Assembly (NCBI GenBank): GCA_020850355.1
Contig: JADZEX010000042.1
Coordinates: 34,586-98,585 of the forward strand
Direction of reading: 5' to 3'
Source of the DNA: Fimbriimonadaceae bacterium
GTDB taxonomy: Bacteria; Armatimonadota; UBA10988
DNA: 64,000 nucleotides
Position numbers and translations under genes: made by a program. Positions 26,730 to 33,261 of this stretch are shown here, piece after piece (the first letter of the stretch is position 1; each line of letters opens with the position of its first letter). Under the pieces are notes generated by a model, which worked only from the letters and a program-made list of their open reading frames with translations, made no database searches and was not told where the DNA came from.

Positions 26730-27746
26730 ATGGGTCCTCGTCGAGTGTTGCTCGGAGTCTGTCTGACGTTGGTGCTGGGCCGGGCCGGCCTGGGCGCCAC
26801 ACCCACGGCCCGCGAACTGGCCGATCTCCTGACCGCCCGCGGGGAACGGCTGAGTGCGATCTGCTTCAACTACGGCACCATTGAGCGGTCCTTCGAGCAG
26901 GGCCAAGTGCTCGTCGCGCTGGAGAACCTCAAAGCGACGTCCGGGTTCTATGGCTTTGACCGCGCGACCGGTACGGAACGGTTCACACGGTGCGGGTCGG
27001 CGCCGAAGCAGCCGCCGGGTGGTGTTTTCGAGTACGAGGCGGGCTACCAAGATCAGCAGCGGAGCGAGTCGGCGTCGATCCTCGTGGCGGACGGCCGGCC
27101 GTTGATGGTCAACACCACCAAGTCGCCGACCAGCAGGGTGCTTCACGGTTCGCATCTGGTCGCCTGGTGGTTCTTGAACGAGGTGGTCCCCGAGCAGTTG
27201 CGCCGCAACCGTTGGTCGGTGTTACGGGTGGAGGAAGTGCCCGAGCGCGCCGTGGTGATCGGCGCGGGGCCGACGGAGTTCTGGCTGGCGCCAGACCTGG
27301 GTTACGCGCTGACTCGATCGCGGGCCGTCGGACCGCGTGGCGAGAATGGCAGCATGGTGGTCTTCGAGACCCGCTACGGCAAGCACCAAGAGGTCGGTGG
27401 CATGCACATGCCAACCACCTACCTACTGTCACAGGCCATCATCCTAGCAGACAAGGGCCAAGTGCCGACCTTCGTTGGGCTGACTTCGGAGTATGGAAAG
27501 GTCACCGACCTGCACTGCAATGCCGCGGCTATTGACGCAATGCAGTCGCAGCGGCAGGTGCCCTGGCTGTTTGGTGGGACGGTCTGGGATCCGGGCCAAC
27601 CGCAGCTCAATGGCCAGAGCATGGGGCATAACCTGCACGGGTTGCTCGCCGAAGGCCTGCGCGAGGCGCCGTTCGGCCTGACCGAGCCGACGCGGGAAGA
27701 GTTGTTGGAGTACGGCAAGCGGGCCCTGGCGGCCATAGCGAAGTAA
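26730..27746 (+). CDS. Exported protein of unknown function, paralogue A (possible LolA-like fold)
   Basis: This 338-residue protein has a signal peptide (VLLGVCLTLVLGRAGLGA) and starts at ATG 26730 after AGGGAGA. It is a full-length paralogue of the gene at 28643, which has the same length. Shared blocks are FNYGTIER, GFYGFDRATGTER, FWLAPDLGYA, CNAAA, MQSQRQVPWLFGG and an almost identical C-terminus LEYGKRALAA. The alternating strands and the phrase 'APDLGYAL...ETRYGKHQEVGGMHMPTTY' resemble LolA/LppX-type lipoprotein-handling folds, but that is only a visual likeness. No catalytic motif was seen. It is driven by the C8 promoter directly upstream. Confidence 0.75.
   Translation: MGPRRVLLGVCLTLVLGRAGLGATPTARELADLLTARGERLSAICFNYGTIERSFEQGQVLVALENLKATSGFYGFDRATGTERFTRCGSAPKQPPGGVFEYEAGYQDQQRSESASILVADGRPLMVNTTKSPTSRVLHGSHLVAWWFLNEVVPEQLRRNRWSVLRVEEVPERAVVIGAGPTEFWLAPDLGYALTRSRAVGPRGENGSMVVFETRYGKHQEVGGMHMPTTYLLSQAIILADKGQVPTFVGLTSEYGKVTDLHCNAAAIDAMQSQRQVPWLFGGTVWDPGQPQLNGQSMGHNLHGLLAEGLREAPFGLTEPTREELLEYGKRALAAIAK
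27642..27734 (+). repeat. 3' near-identical tract shared by the paralogues, copy 1
   Basis: These 93 bases match 29555-29647 at all but two positions, although the rest of the two genes has diverged strongly at the DNA level. The tract covers the last ~31 codons before the stop. It suggests gene conversion or a recent recombination limited to the 3' end. Confidence 0.85.
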
Positions 27747-27910
27747 GGCCGCGGCGGCCTGACCGGGTCGGTCGACGGCCCCGGCTCCGCGCGCCGCCGC
27801 CGGGGCCTGGCCGCCCGATGGGTGGCGCCCGGTCGGGCCAGCGTGCCAGCGTGCCAGCCTGTCGCCACCTGCCCGCCCGCCCCGCTGCGGGCTAAGGACC
27901 CAGGTGTCGT
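27747..27910 (+). terminator. Intergenic GC hairpins after paralogue A
   Basis: After the stop at 27746 there is a perfect 9-base stem GGCCCCGGC / GCCGGGGCC (27777-27785 with 27799-27807, loop 13 bases) and then a short tandem GCGTGCCA repeat near 27840-27855. No U-run follows, so termination is likely only partial. I see no gene in this gap. Confidence 0.4.
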
Positions 27911-28040
27911 TTACTCTGAGTGGGGTGGTTGTGCCGGCGTTGAGAACTTTCTCGCCAAGCCCTTGACTCCCCCCCCCGTCGTGCTATACAACTCCAAGCG
28001 ACAGGGCCCGCATGGGGCGGGCGTCGCAGGGGAGTCCAAA
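27911..28040 (+). repeat. Duplicated upstream region, copy 2 (poly-C9 promoter)
   Basis: This is the second copy of the region at 26601-26729, one base longer because its C-run has nine C instead of eight. The gap-free alignment over 129 columns shows that the whole promoter, leader and probable upstream site were duplicated together with or between the adjacent genes. Confidence 0.85.
27963..27990 (+). promoter_or_regulatory. Promoter with a C9 tract in its spacer
   Basis: TTGACT (27963-27968) and TATACA (27985-27990) are separated by 16 bases that contain nine consecutive C (27969-27977). TGC precedes the -10 box. With 16 rather than 15 bases it should be nearer the optimal spacing than copy 1. 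The start codon of the Cys-rich gene is 50 bases downstream. Confidence 0.75.
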
Positions 28041-28577
28041 ATGCGAGTGTGTTGTTGGCTCTGGGTGTTGGGTCTGGTGACGGCGGCTGGGGCGATGGAG
28101 GCGCTGAGCGACGAGGAGGCGGGGAAGGTGCGTGGTTCGACCTGCATGGTGGTGAACACGAGCCGCCTCAGCTACCGGTCGGCGTGCCAGTTCGCCGAGC
28201 TGCCGTGTCTCGAGGCCGAAGACTGCTTCGCAGGCACGATCATCAGTTGGTGGCAGGGCGGGGATCCGCTCGTCGCTTTCGTGAACGCAGGCACCTTGGC
28301 GTGCTGGAGCACCGAAGGCGAGGATTGCGACGAACTACTCACGGCGCGCCACTTCAGGTTGGTCGAGCAGTACGAAATAGGCGACTGCGTCGGCGATGGT
28401 CAACTGGGCCTTGACCAGACATGCGAGTCCCAGAGTCGTCCCTGCATGCAACTGCAGGCCTTTTTCGACGACGAATGTACGGAGCACGCCGGGTATGTTT
28501 ACGCCCGGAAGTGCGGCTGTACCAGGGGGCCTGGCGGCGGAGTGGTGGACGTGCTGGAGTTGGCAGCCAGCGAGTGA
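28041..28577 (+). CDS. Exported Cys-rich protein with a leader-like LSDEEAGKVRG motif
   Basis: I do not recognise this 178-residue protein. It has a signal peptide (WLWVLGLVTAAGAM) followed at once by EALSDEEAGKVRGS. That segment looks like the end of a double-glycine-type leader, of the kind cleaved after G-G, G-A or G-S by C39 peptidases. The rest has 12 cysteines, including C-x-C near the C-terminus (KCGCTRG), suggesting several disulfides in a folded extracellular domain. ATG 28041 follows GGGGAG. It is read from the C9 promoter and is followed by paralogue B and a C39-like gene, making a secreted-substrate role conceivable. Confidence 0.65.
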   Translation: MRVCCWLWVLGLVTAAGAMEALSDEEAGKVRGSTCMVVNTSRLSYRSACQFAELPCLEAEDCFAGTIISWWQGGDPLVAFVNAGTLACWSTEGEDCDELLTARHFRLVEQYEIGDCVGDGQLGLDQTCESQSRPCMQLQAFFDDECTEHAGYVYARKCGCTRGPGGGVVDVLELAASE

Positions 28578-28642
28578 CCAGCAGCAGTGAGCCGCGTGTT
28601 GCTGCGGTGATGCGCGGCCCACTGCCACGAAGGGAGACGGCT

Positions 28643-29659
28643 ATGTGGTCGCGTCTTGGGTCTTTCGGACTGCTGGCAGTGCTGTTTGGCGGCCACGCTG
28701 CGCAAGCCGTGCTGCCAGCACCAAGAGAGATTGCAGAACTACTGCTCGCGCGGGGCGAACGGTTGGATGCTCTCAGCTTCAACTACGGTACTATTGAGCG
28801 GCCCTACGCGCAGGGTCAGGCTGCCGATGCGCCGGTCTACCTGAAGGCGATGTCTGGGTTCTATGGAGTTGATCGGGCAACAGGCACAGAGCGCTACACT
28901 CGCTGTGCATCCGCGCCCAAGAGGATGTTTGAGCCTACGTTCGAGTACGAAGTGTGCTACCAGAACCGTGAACGCAGGGAAACAGCGTCAATCATCGTGG
29001 ATGGTGATCTGCCGTTCGTGACCAACTCGACCAGGAAGCCAGACGGCCCGCTCGGCGAAGGATCGCGGTGGGTAGGCTGGTTGCTTCTGAACGAGGTGAT
29101 ACCATCTCGCCTCCGCGACGGCCGATGGGGTGTTCTCAGAGTGGAGCAACAACCGGAGCGCGCCGTGGTGATCGGAGTGGGTTCCACGGAGTACTGGCTG
29201 GCCCCAGACCTGGGGTACGCGATTCTCCGTGCTCGGAGCGTCGGCCCAGTTGCCGAGAACGGCAACCTTGAGGTGCGCGAGGTGCGCTATGGGAACCACC
29301 GCGAAGTCGGCGGTGTGCACATTCCGACAACCTACATGCTATCGTTGGCCATCATTCAGGCCGCGAAGGGGCAGGAGCCGACTTTCAGGGGGTTCTCATC
29401 GACCTACGCGAAGTGCACCAACCTACACTGCAATGCGGCGGCGTTAGAGGCGATGCAGTCCCAGCGGCAAGTACCCTGGTTGTTCGGCGGTCTGCTGCGA
29501 GATCCGGCTCAACCGCAGGTTGACGGCAAGAGCCTTGGGTACGGCCTGCATGATTTGCTCGCCGAAGGCCTGCGCGAGGCGCCGTTCGGCCTGACCGAGC
29601 CGACGCCGGAAGAGCTGTTGGAGTACGGCAAGCGGGCCCTGGCGGCCGCGGGGAAGTAA
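28643..29659 (+). CDS. Exported protein of unknown function, paralogue B
   Basis: This 338-residue protein is the paralogue of the gene at 26730, with signal peptide SFGLLAVLFGGHAAQA and ATG 28643 after AGGGAGA. Most of the gene has visibly lower GC and less third-position bias than its neighbours (for example runs such as attgcagaactactgct). The last 93 bases before the stop are nearly identical to paralogue A and return to local composition. No separate promoter is seen in the 65 bases after the Cys-rich gene, so both are likely one transcript. It is 2 bases upstream of the C39-like gene. The function is unknown; the LolA-like resemblance noted for paralogue A also applies. Confidence 0.75.
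   Translation: MWSRLGSFGLLAVLFGGHAAQAVLPAPREIAELLLARGERLDALSFNYGTIERPYAQGQAADAPVYLKAMSGFYGVDRATGTERYTRCASAPKRMFEPTFEYEVCYQNRERRETASIIVDGDLPFVTNSTRKPDGPLGEGSRWVGWLLLNEVIPSRLRDGRWGVLRVEQQPERAVVIGVGSTEYWLAPDLGYAILRARSVGPVAENGNLEVREVRYGNHREVGGVHIPTTYMLSLAIIQAAKGQEPTFRGFSSTYAKCTNLHCNAAALEAMQSQRQVPWLFGGLLRDPAQPQVDGKSLGYGLHDLLAEGLREAPFGLTEPTPEELLEYGKRALAAAGK
29555..29647 (+). repeat. 3' near-identical tract shared by the paralogues, copy 2
   Basis: Partner of 27642-27734; 91 of 93 bases agree by direct comparison, the two differences being CGC/GCG-type changes in the codons for Arg/Pro and Leu. Confidence 0.85.
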
Positions 29660-29661
29660 CC

Positions 29662-30987
29662 ATGCTATGGTTGATGGCGCTCCTGGTGGCCGCGCCTGAG
29701 ACTCCGTCGTGCGGGGTGACGGCGGCGCTAGCGTTGTCCTACTGCGTTGGGCGGCCCGTGAGTCCTGGGGATGCCGAGAAGCTTGGACGGCAGTACCCAC
29801 AGTCGACCATGACGTTGCTACAGGTCCGCGATGCTGCCCAGCAGCTCGGTGTGCAGAGCCGCTGTGTGCGGGCCACCTTTGAGGAGGTGGCCCGTCTGGA
29901 CAGTCCGGCGGTGCTGCACCTGCGGGAGCCCGAGCACTTCGTGACGGTGTTGTCGATCACCGACAGCGTCGTGCATTGTGTCGAGCAGCCGGGCGGGCGG
30001 CCGGTGGTGCTGCCGTCGGCTGAAGTCAAGGCGCGGTACACCGGCGTCGCGCTGGTGCTGCCGGAGCGGCCCGAGCCGTCGCCGCGCGCGGTCGTGCCGC
30101 AGGTCCACTGGACCGTGGACGCGCGCGAGGCTGGGCAGGAGTGGGTCTTCGAGGTGGCGGTGCGCAACGGCGGTCGCTCGCCGTTGACGCTGCGAGTGGG
30201 GGGTACGACCTGCACCTGCACCTCGCCGCTGCGCGGTGAACTGGTCGTAGCGCCTGGCGGTACCGAGGTTGTCCCGGTCAAGTTCCGCCTGACAGCGCTA
30301 CGCCCTGTCGAGCAGGCGGTCTGGTTCGCGACGGACGACCCTGGGCGCCCGGTGATCGGAGTGTCCATCGCGGTGCGCTGCGAGATTCCGGTACGAACGT
30401 CACCCAGCCAACTGAGTCTGGCAATCCCAAGCAAGGGCACCGGCCGTGCGCGCCTCGTCGTGACCGGTCCTGCTGCCCTGCCCATCACCGCGGCGGAGGT
30501 GGACTCGGAGAACCTGGAGGTGCGGCTGCGGGACCAGGCCGCACGGCCACCGTACCTCCACCAGGTCGTCGAGGTCGCGACCACCGCTGGTCTGCCGGTC
30601 GGCGAGCACCGCTTCACGCTGACCCTCAAGTTCGCCGCCGATGACGCTGGGATTCGGGTGCCGGTGATCGTCACGGCGGCGTCCGCTGTGGCAGCCAGCC
30701 CACGCCGCGTGGTGGCCCTCGACTGCCCGCCGACCGTGCCGTTCGAGCTGGCGTTGACGTCGCTCAAGCAGCCGTTCGAACTGCGTTCGGTGACGGTTGG
30801 CGACGCGTCGATCCGGGAGGTCAGCCGATCCGTGGCGGACGACCGCTGCTCCTGCCGGATCGGCTTTGTGGCGTCGCTGCAACCCGGGCAGGTGGTCGCA
30901 ACAGAGGTGGTCGTCGCCACCGACCTGCCCGGCGAGCCGCCGCTGCGCCTGCCGGTCACGCTCCGCGCGGCCGAGGCGGCGCCGTGA
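29662..30987 (+). CDS. C39-like papain-fold domain fused to DUF1573 repeats
   Basis: A 441-residue protein with a short hydrophobic start (LWLMALLVAAP), a C39-peptidase-like domain, then DUF1573 Ig-like domains. In the first domain Cys 17 (SCGVTAAL) and His 92 (EHFVTVLSI) match the catalytic pair of C39 peptidases. The third residue, usually Asp in a DP motif, appears as Glu 108 (CVEQPGG), and the oxyanion Gln six residues before the Cys is missing, so activity is uncertain. DUF1573 features are the TTCTCTSPLRGE block near residue 190 and a second DRCSCRIG near 395. It sits 2 bases after paralogue B and overlaps the next gene by 4 bases. It may process or bind the Cys-rich protein upstream. 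Confidence 0.72.
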   Translation: MLWLMALLVAAPETPSCGVTAALALSYCVGRPVSPGDAEKLGRQYPQSTMTLLQVRDAAQQLGVQSRCVRATFEEVARLDSPAVLHLREPEHFVTVLSITDSVVHCVEQPGGRPVVLPSAEVKARYTGVALVLPERPEPSPRAVVPQVHWTVDAREAGQEWVFEVAVRNGGRSPLTLRVGGTTCTCTSPLRGELVVAPGGTEVVPVKFRLTALRPVEQAVWFATDDPGRPVIGVSIAVRCEIPVRTSPSQLSLAIPSKGTGRARLVVTGPAALPITAAEVDSENLEVRLRDQAARPPYLHQVVEVATTAGLPVGEHRFTLTLKFAADDAGIRVPVIVTAASAVAASPRRVVALDCPPTVPFELALTSLKQPFELRSVTVGDASIREVSRSVADDRCSCRIGFVASLQPGQVVATEVVVATDLPGEPPLRLPVTLRAAEAAP

Positions 30988-32213
30988 GGCGAGGGCTGGG
31001 CGGCTTGTTGCTGCTGGTCTTGGTGAGCGGCGCCGCGCCGCCGGACCGGACGGTCACCTTGGTGATCGGCGGCTGCACCGACGGTTACCTGGAGCCCTGC
31101 GGCTGTGGCGGCCAGCAGGCCGGCGGGCTGGCGCGGCGGGCGGCGCTGGTGACGGCGGTGCGCCAGCGGGCGCCGGGGGCGGTCTATCTGGATCTGGGGC
31201 GGTTGGGGCCACCCGCCCGGCATGCCGAGTTGGCGGCGGCGCTGGCGGCGCGGCTGGGGGCGGTGGCGGTGGGGTGTGGGGCGGCCGAGGCGCGGCAGCC
31301 GGCGCATCTGGCGGTGGCCCGCGCCGCGGCCCTGCCGCTGACCAACGTCGCGCCGCCGGAGGCCACGCTGCCAGCGATGGTGGTGTTCGACGCCGCGCCG
31401 GGCGTGCGGGTGGGCGTGATGTCGATCTGCCTGGGTCCGTTGGCCGGCGCCGAGCTGGCGGCTCGCCTGGGAGAGCTGGCGGCCACCGCCACCGCCGAGG
31501 GCGCGGCCTGGTGGGTCCTGCTCAGCCACTTTGACCAGGCCACCACCGCCCGCCTGCTGGACCGCCTGCCCGTCGCCCGGCGCCCGGCCGTGGTGGCCTT
31601 GGCGCTGACCGCCAGCGAGCCGACGCCCCGCTGGACGGCGGACGGCACCACCTGGGTCACCGTGGCGGCCAAGGGCCGTTCGCTGAGCGTGGTCGAAGCG
31701 CACCACACCAACGGCCGCTGGCAGTGCCAGGCGAGCACCGAGCTGGTGATCGAGGGCCCGCGCGACGACGTGGTGCAGGGCTGGGTCGACGCTTGCTTCG
31801 CCGCGCAGAAGGTGACCGAGTCAGGCGCTCCGACGCCTCCCGCCGCGCCGGCTGGCCCCACCGGGGCGGCCTGTGCCGAGTGCCATGCCGCGACCGTGGC
31901 GGCCTGGCGGCAGCATCCGCACGGCCGGGCCGTGGCGACGCTCGAAGCGCTCGGCCGCGACGTCGCGGCCTGCCTGCGCTGCCACGATGAGGACCTCCGC
32001 CAGCGCGGTGTCCGCGGCGCCGGCGCCGACCGCGGGGTGCACTGCCTGGCCTGCCACCCCGCCAGCGCAGCTCACCTGCAGGCCGCGACGAGCCGCCCGG
32101 GCACGATTTCGGTGGACGCCTGCACCGCCTGTCACACGCCCGACCACAGCCCGCACTGGCAGCCGGCGACCTACCTGGCGCAGGTCGCCGCGGTCTGCCG
32201 CGCCGGCCACTGA
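30984..32213 (+). CDS. UshA-like metallophosphatase-derived tetraheme cytochrome c
   Basis: This 409-residue exported protein (LGGLLLLVLVSGAAPP) begins its mature part with GGCTDGYLEPCGCGGQQAGG. That block marks a family of bifunctional proteins joining a 5'-nucleotidase/UshA-like domain to a cytochrome c554-like domain. The C-terminal third has four CxxCH motifs (CAECH, CLRCH, CLACH, CTACH) and the HPHGR motif typical of c554-like hemes. The phosphatase metal-binding residues look eroded, so it may act only in electron transfer. GTG 30984 overlaps the previous stop by 4 bases (GTGA). It may link to the NrfHA respiratory set across the divergent promoters. Confidence 0.8.
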   Translation: MRRGLGGLLLLVLVSGAAPPDRTVTLVIGGCTDGYLEPCGCGGQQAGGLARRAALVTAVRQRAPGAVYLDLGRLGPPARHAELAAALAARLGAVAVGCGAAEARQPAHLAVARAAALPLTNVAPPEATLPAMVVFDAAPGVRVGVMSICLGPLAGAELAARLGELAATATAEGAAWWVLLSHFDQATTARLLDRLPVARRPAVVALALTASEPTPRWTADGTTWVTVAAKGRSLSVVEAHHTNGRWQCQASTELVIEGPRDDVVQGWVDACFAAQKVTESGAPTPPAAPAGPTGAACAECHAATVAAWRQHPHGRAVATLEALGRDVAACLRCHDEDLRQRGVRGAGADRGVHCLACHPASAAHLQAATSRPGTISVDACTACHTPDHSPHWQPATYLAQVAAVCRAGH

Positions 32214-32243
32214 GACCGGCCGTCCCGCGGCCACCGGCCCCCC

Positions 32244-32273
32244 TTGCAGCGCAGCCTCCGGCTGTGCTAGCAT
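32244..32273 (+). promoter_or_regulatory. Promoter of the IclR-led operon
   Basis: TTGCAG (32244-32249) and TAGCAT (32268-32273) are 18 bases apart, and TGC precedes the -10 box, giving an extended -10. The predicted start of transcription falls just before the palindrome at 32293. Confidence 0.5.
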
Positions 32274-32292
32274 GTCCACACTGCTGCGCGAT

Positions 32293-32309
32293 GTTCAGTA
32301 ATACGGAAC
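32293..32309. promoter_or_regulatory. 17-bp palindromic operator before the iclR-type gene
   Basis: GTTCaGTAaTACgGAAC is an imperfect palindrome with 14 of 16 arm positions symmetric. It ends one base before the first ATG of the IclR-type gene and covers the place where the ribosome site should be. IclR-family regulators bind similar palindromes to repress their own operon, so this is a likely autoregulatory site. Confidence 0.65.
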
Positions 32310-32310
32310 G

Positions 32311-33045
32311 ATGATGGTCCAATCGGTGGAACGGGCGATGGCGTTGGTGGCGGCGGTGGCGGACCGGCCGGAGGGGGCGGGGGTGCGGGAGCTGGCGCGG
32401 CAGGTGGGGCTGAAGCCGCCGACCGCGCTGAATCTGCTGCGAACGTTGGTGGCGTTGGACTACCTGACGTTCGACGCGGCGCGGCGGGTCTACCAACTGG
32501 GTTTGGCGCCGTTGCGGCTGGCCGACGCGGTCGAGCCGGTGGCGGCGACGAAGCGGTTGGCGGCGGGCTGTTTGGATGCGGTTTGGGCCGAGCTGGACGA
32601 GACGGTGGTGCTGGCGGCCTGGTGGCGGGGGCAGTTGGTGCTGGTTGATTGGCGGACCTCGACCCGGCCGCTGCTGGCGGCGCGGCCGCGGCATCTGCCG
32701 GGGCAGGCCCACGGGCTGGCGGCGGGGCTGGTCTTGCTGGCCTGGCGCGAGCCCGCCGAGCAGCGGGGTTACCTGGCGTCGCTCGACCCGCCCGAGGCGG
32801 CCGCAGTGGCGGCGCGGCTGCCGGCGATCCGCAGCGCGGGGGTGGCCTGGCTGGAGAATCACCACGACAACGGGGTCGGCGCGGTGGCGGCGCCGGTGCT
32901 CGGTCCGCGCGGCCAGTGTCGCTACGCCGTGGGGATCAGCGCGCCGCTGAGCCGCCTGGACGCCGCACTGCGGGCCCGGCTGGAGCAGGCGGTGCGGGCC
33001 GGCGCGGACAGCCTGCGGCTGCGACTGGGTGGAGAGGAACGCTGA
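32311..33045 (+). CDS. IclR-family transcriptional regulator
   Basis: This 244-residue protein has the N-terminal winged helix-turn-helix typical of IclR (SVERAMALVAAVADRPEGAG, then VRELARQVGLKPPTALNLLRTL) and a C-terminal effector domain with CRYAVGISAPLSRLD. IclR regulators sense small acids or sugars and usually repress adjacent catabolic genes. There are two possible ATGs (32311 and 32314). It overlaps the next reading frame by 1 base and heads a sugar-related operon with an isomerase-like enzyme, so the ligand is probably a sugar or sugar acid from that path. Confidence 0.9.
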   Translation: MMVQSVERAMALVAAVADRPEGAGVRELARQVGLKPPTALNLLRTLVALDYLTFDAARRVYQLGLAPLRLADAVEPVAATKRLAAGCLDAVWAELDETVVLAAWWRGQLVLVDWRTSTRPLLAARPRHLPGQAHGLAAGLVLLAWREPAEQRGYLASLDPPEAAAVAARLPAIRSAGVAWLENHHDNGVGAVAAPVLGPRGQCRYAVGISAPLSRLDAALRARLEQAVRAGADSLRLRLGGEER

Positions 33046-33257
33046 TGCCGCGGCGACCGAACGTGCTCTGGATCCTGACCGATGAGCAGCGGACCGACAG
33101 CTTGGGCTGCTCCGGGGCGCCTTGGGCGGTCTCGCCGCAGTTGGACGACCCGGCCGCCGCGCCGCGAGTTGGCGAGCTGCTGGCCGCCTGGCAAGAGCGC
33201 CAGGCCGAGTTGCGGAGCCGCCCCGACCCCCGCTGGGCCGGGGCCGCGGAGAGGTGA
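33045..33257 (+). pseudogene. Sulfatase remnant with a large in-frame internal deletion
   Basis: The 70-residue frame starts like a type I sulfatase (RPNVLWILTDEQRTDSLGC, followed by GAPWAVSPQLD). It then jumps straight to what looks like a sulfatase C-terminus (DDPAAAPRVGELLAAWQERQ, ending AER). The catalytic C/S-x-P-x-R formylglycine site and about 400 residues between are gone. The joint falls at repeated Asp codons (LDD). The ATG overlaps the IclR stop by one base and the stop is 4 bases before the next gene, so the operon remains intact. The short product can have no sulfatase activity. Confidence 0.8.
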
Positions 33258-33261
33258 CGAG

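Noticed and set aside
27835..27860. Short tandem GCGTGCCA repeats considered as iterons or a CRISPR fragment
   Set aside because: Only two to three short units, no spacers and no nearby cas or rep genes.
27822..28040. Upstream extension of the Cys-rich gene over the C9 promoter
   Set aside because: Same reasoning as for paralogue A: it runs through the promoter, and ATG 28041 starts the signal peptide.
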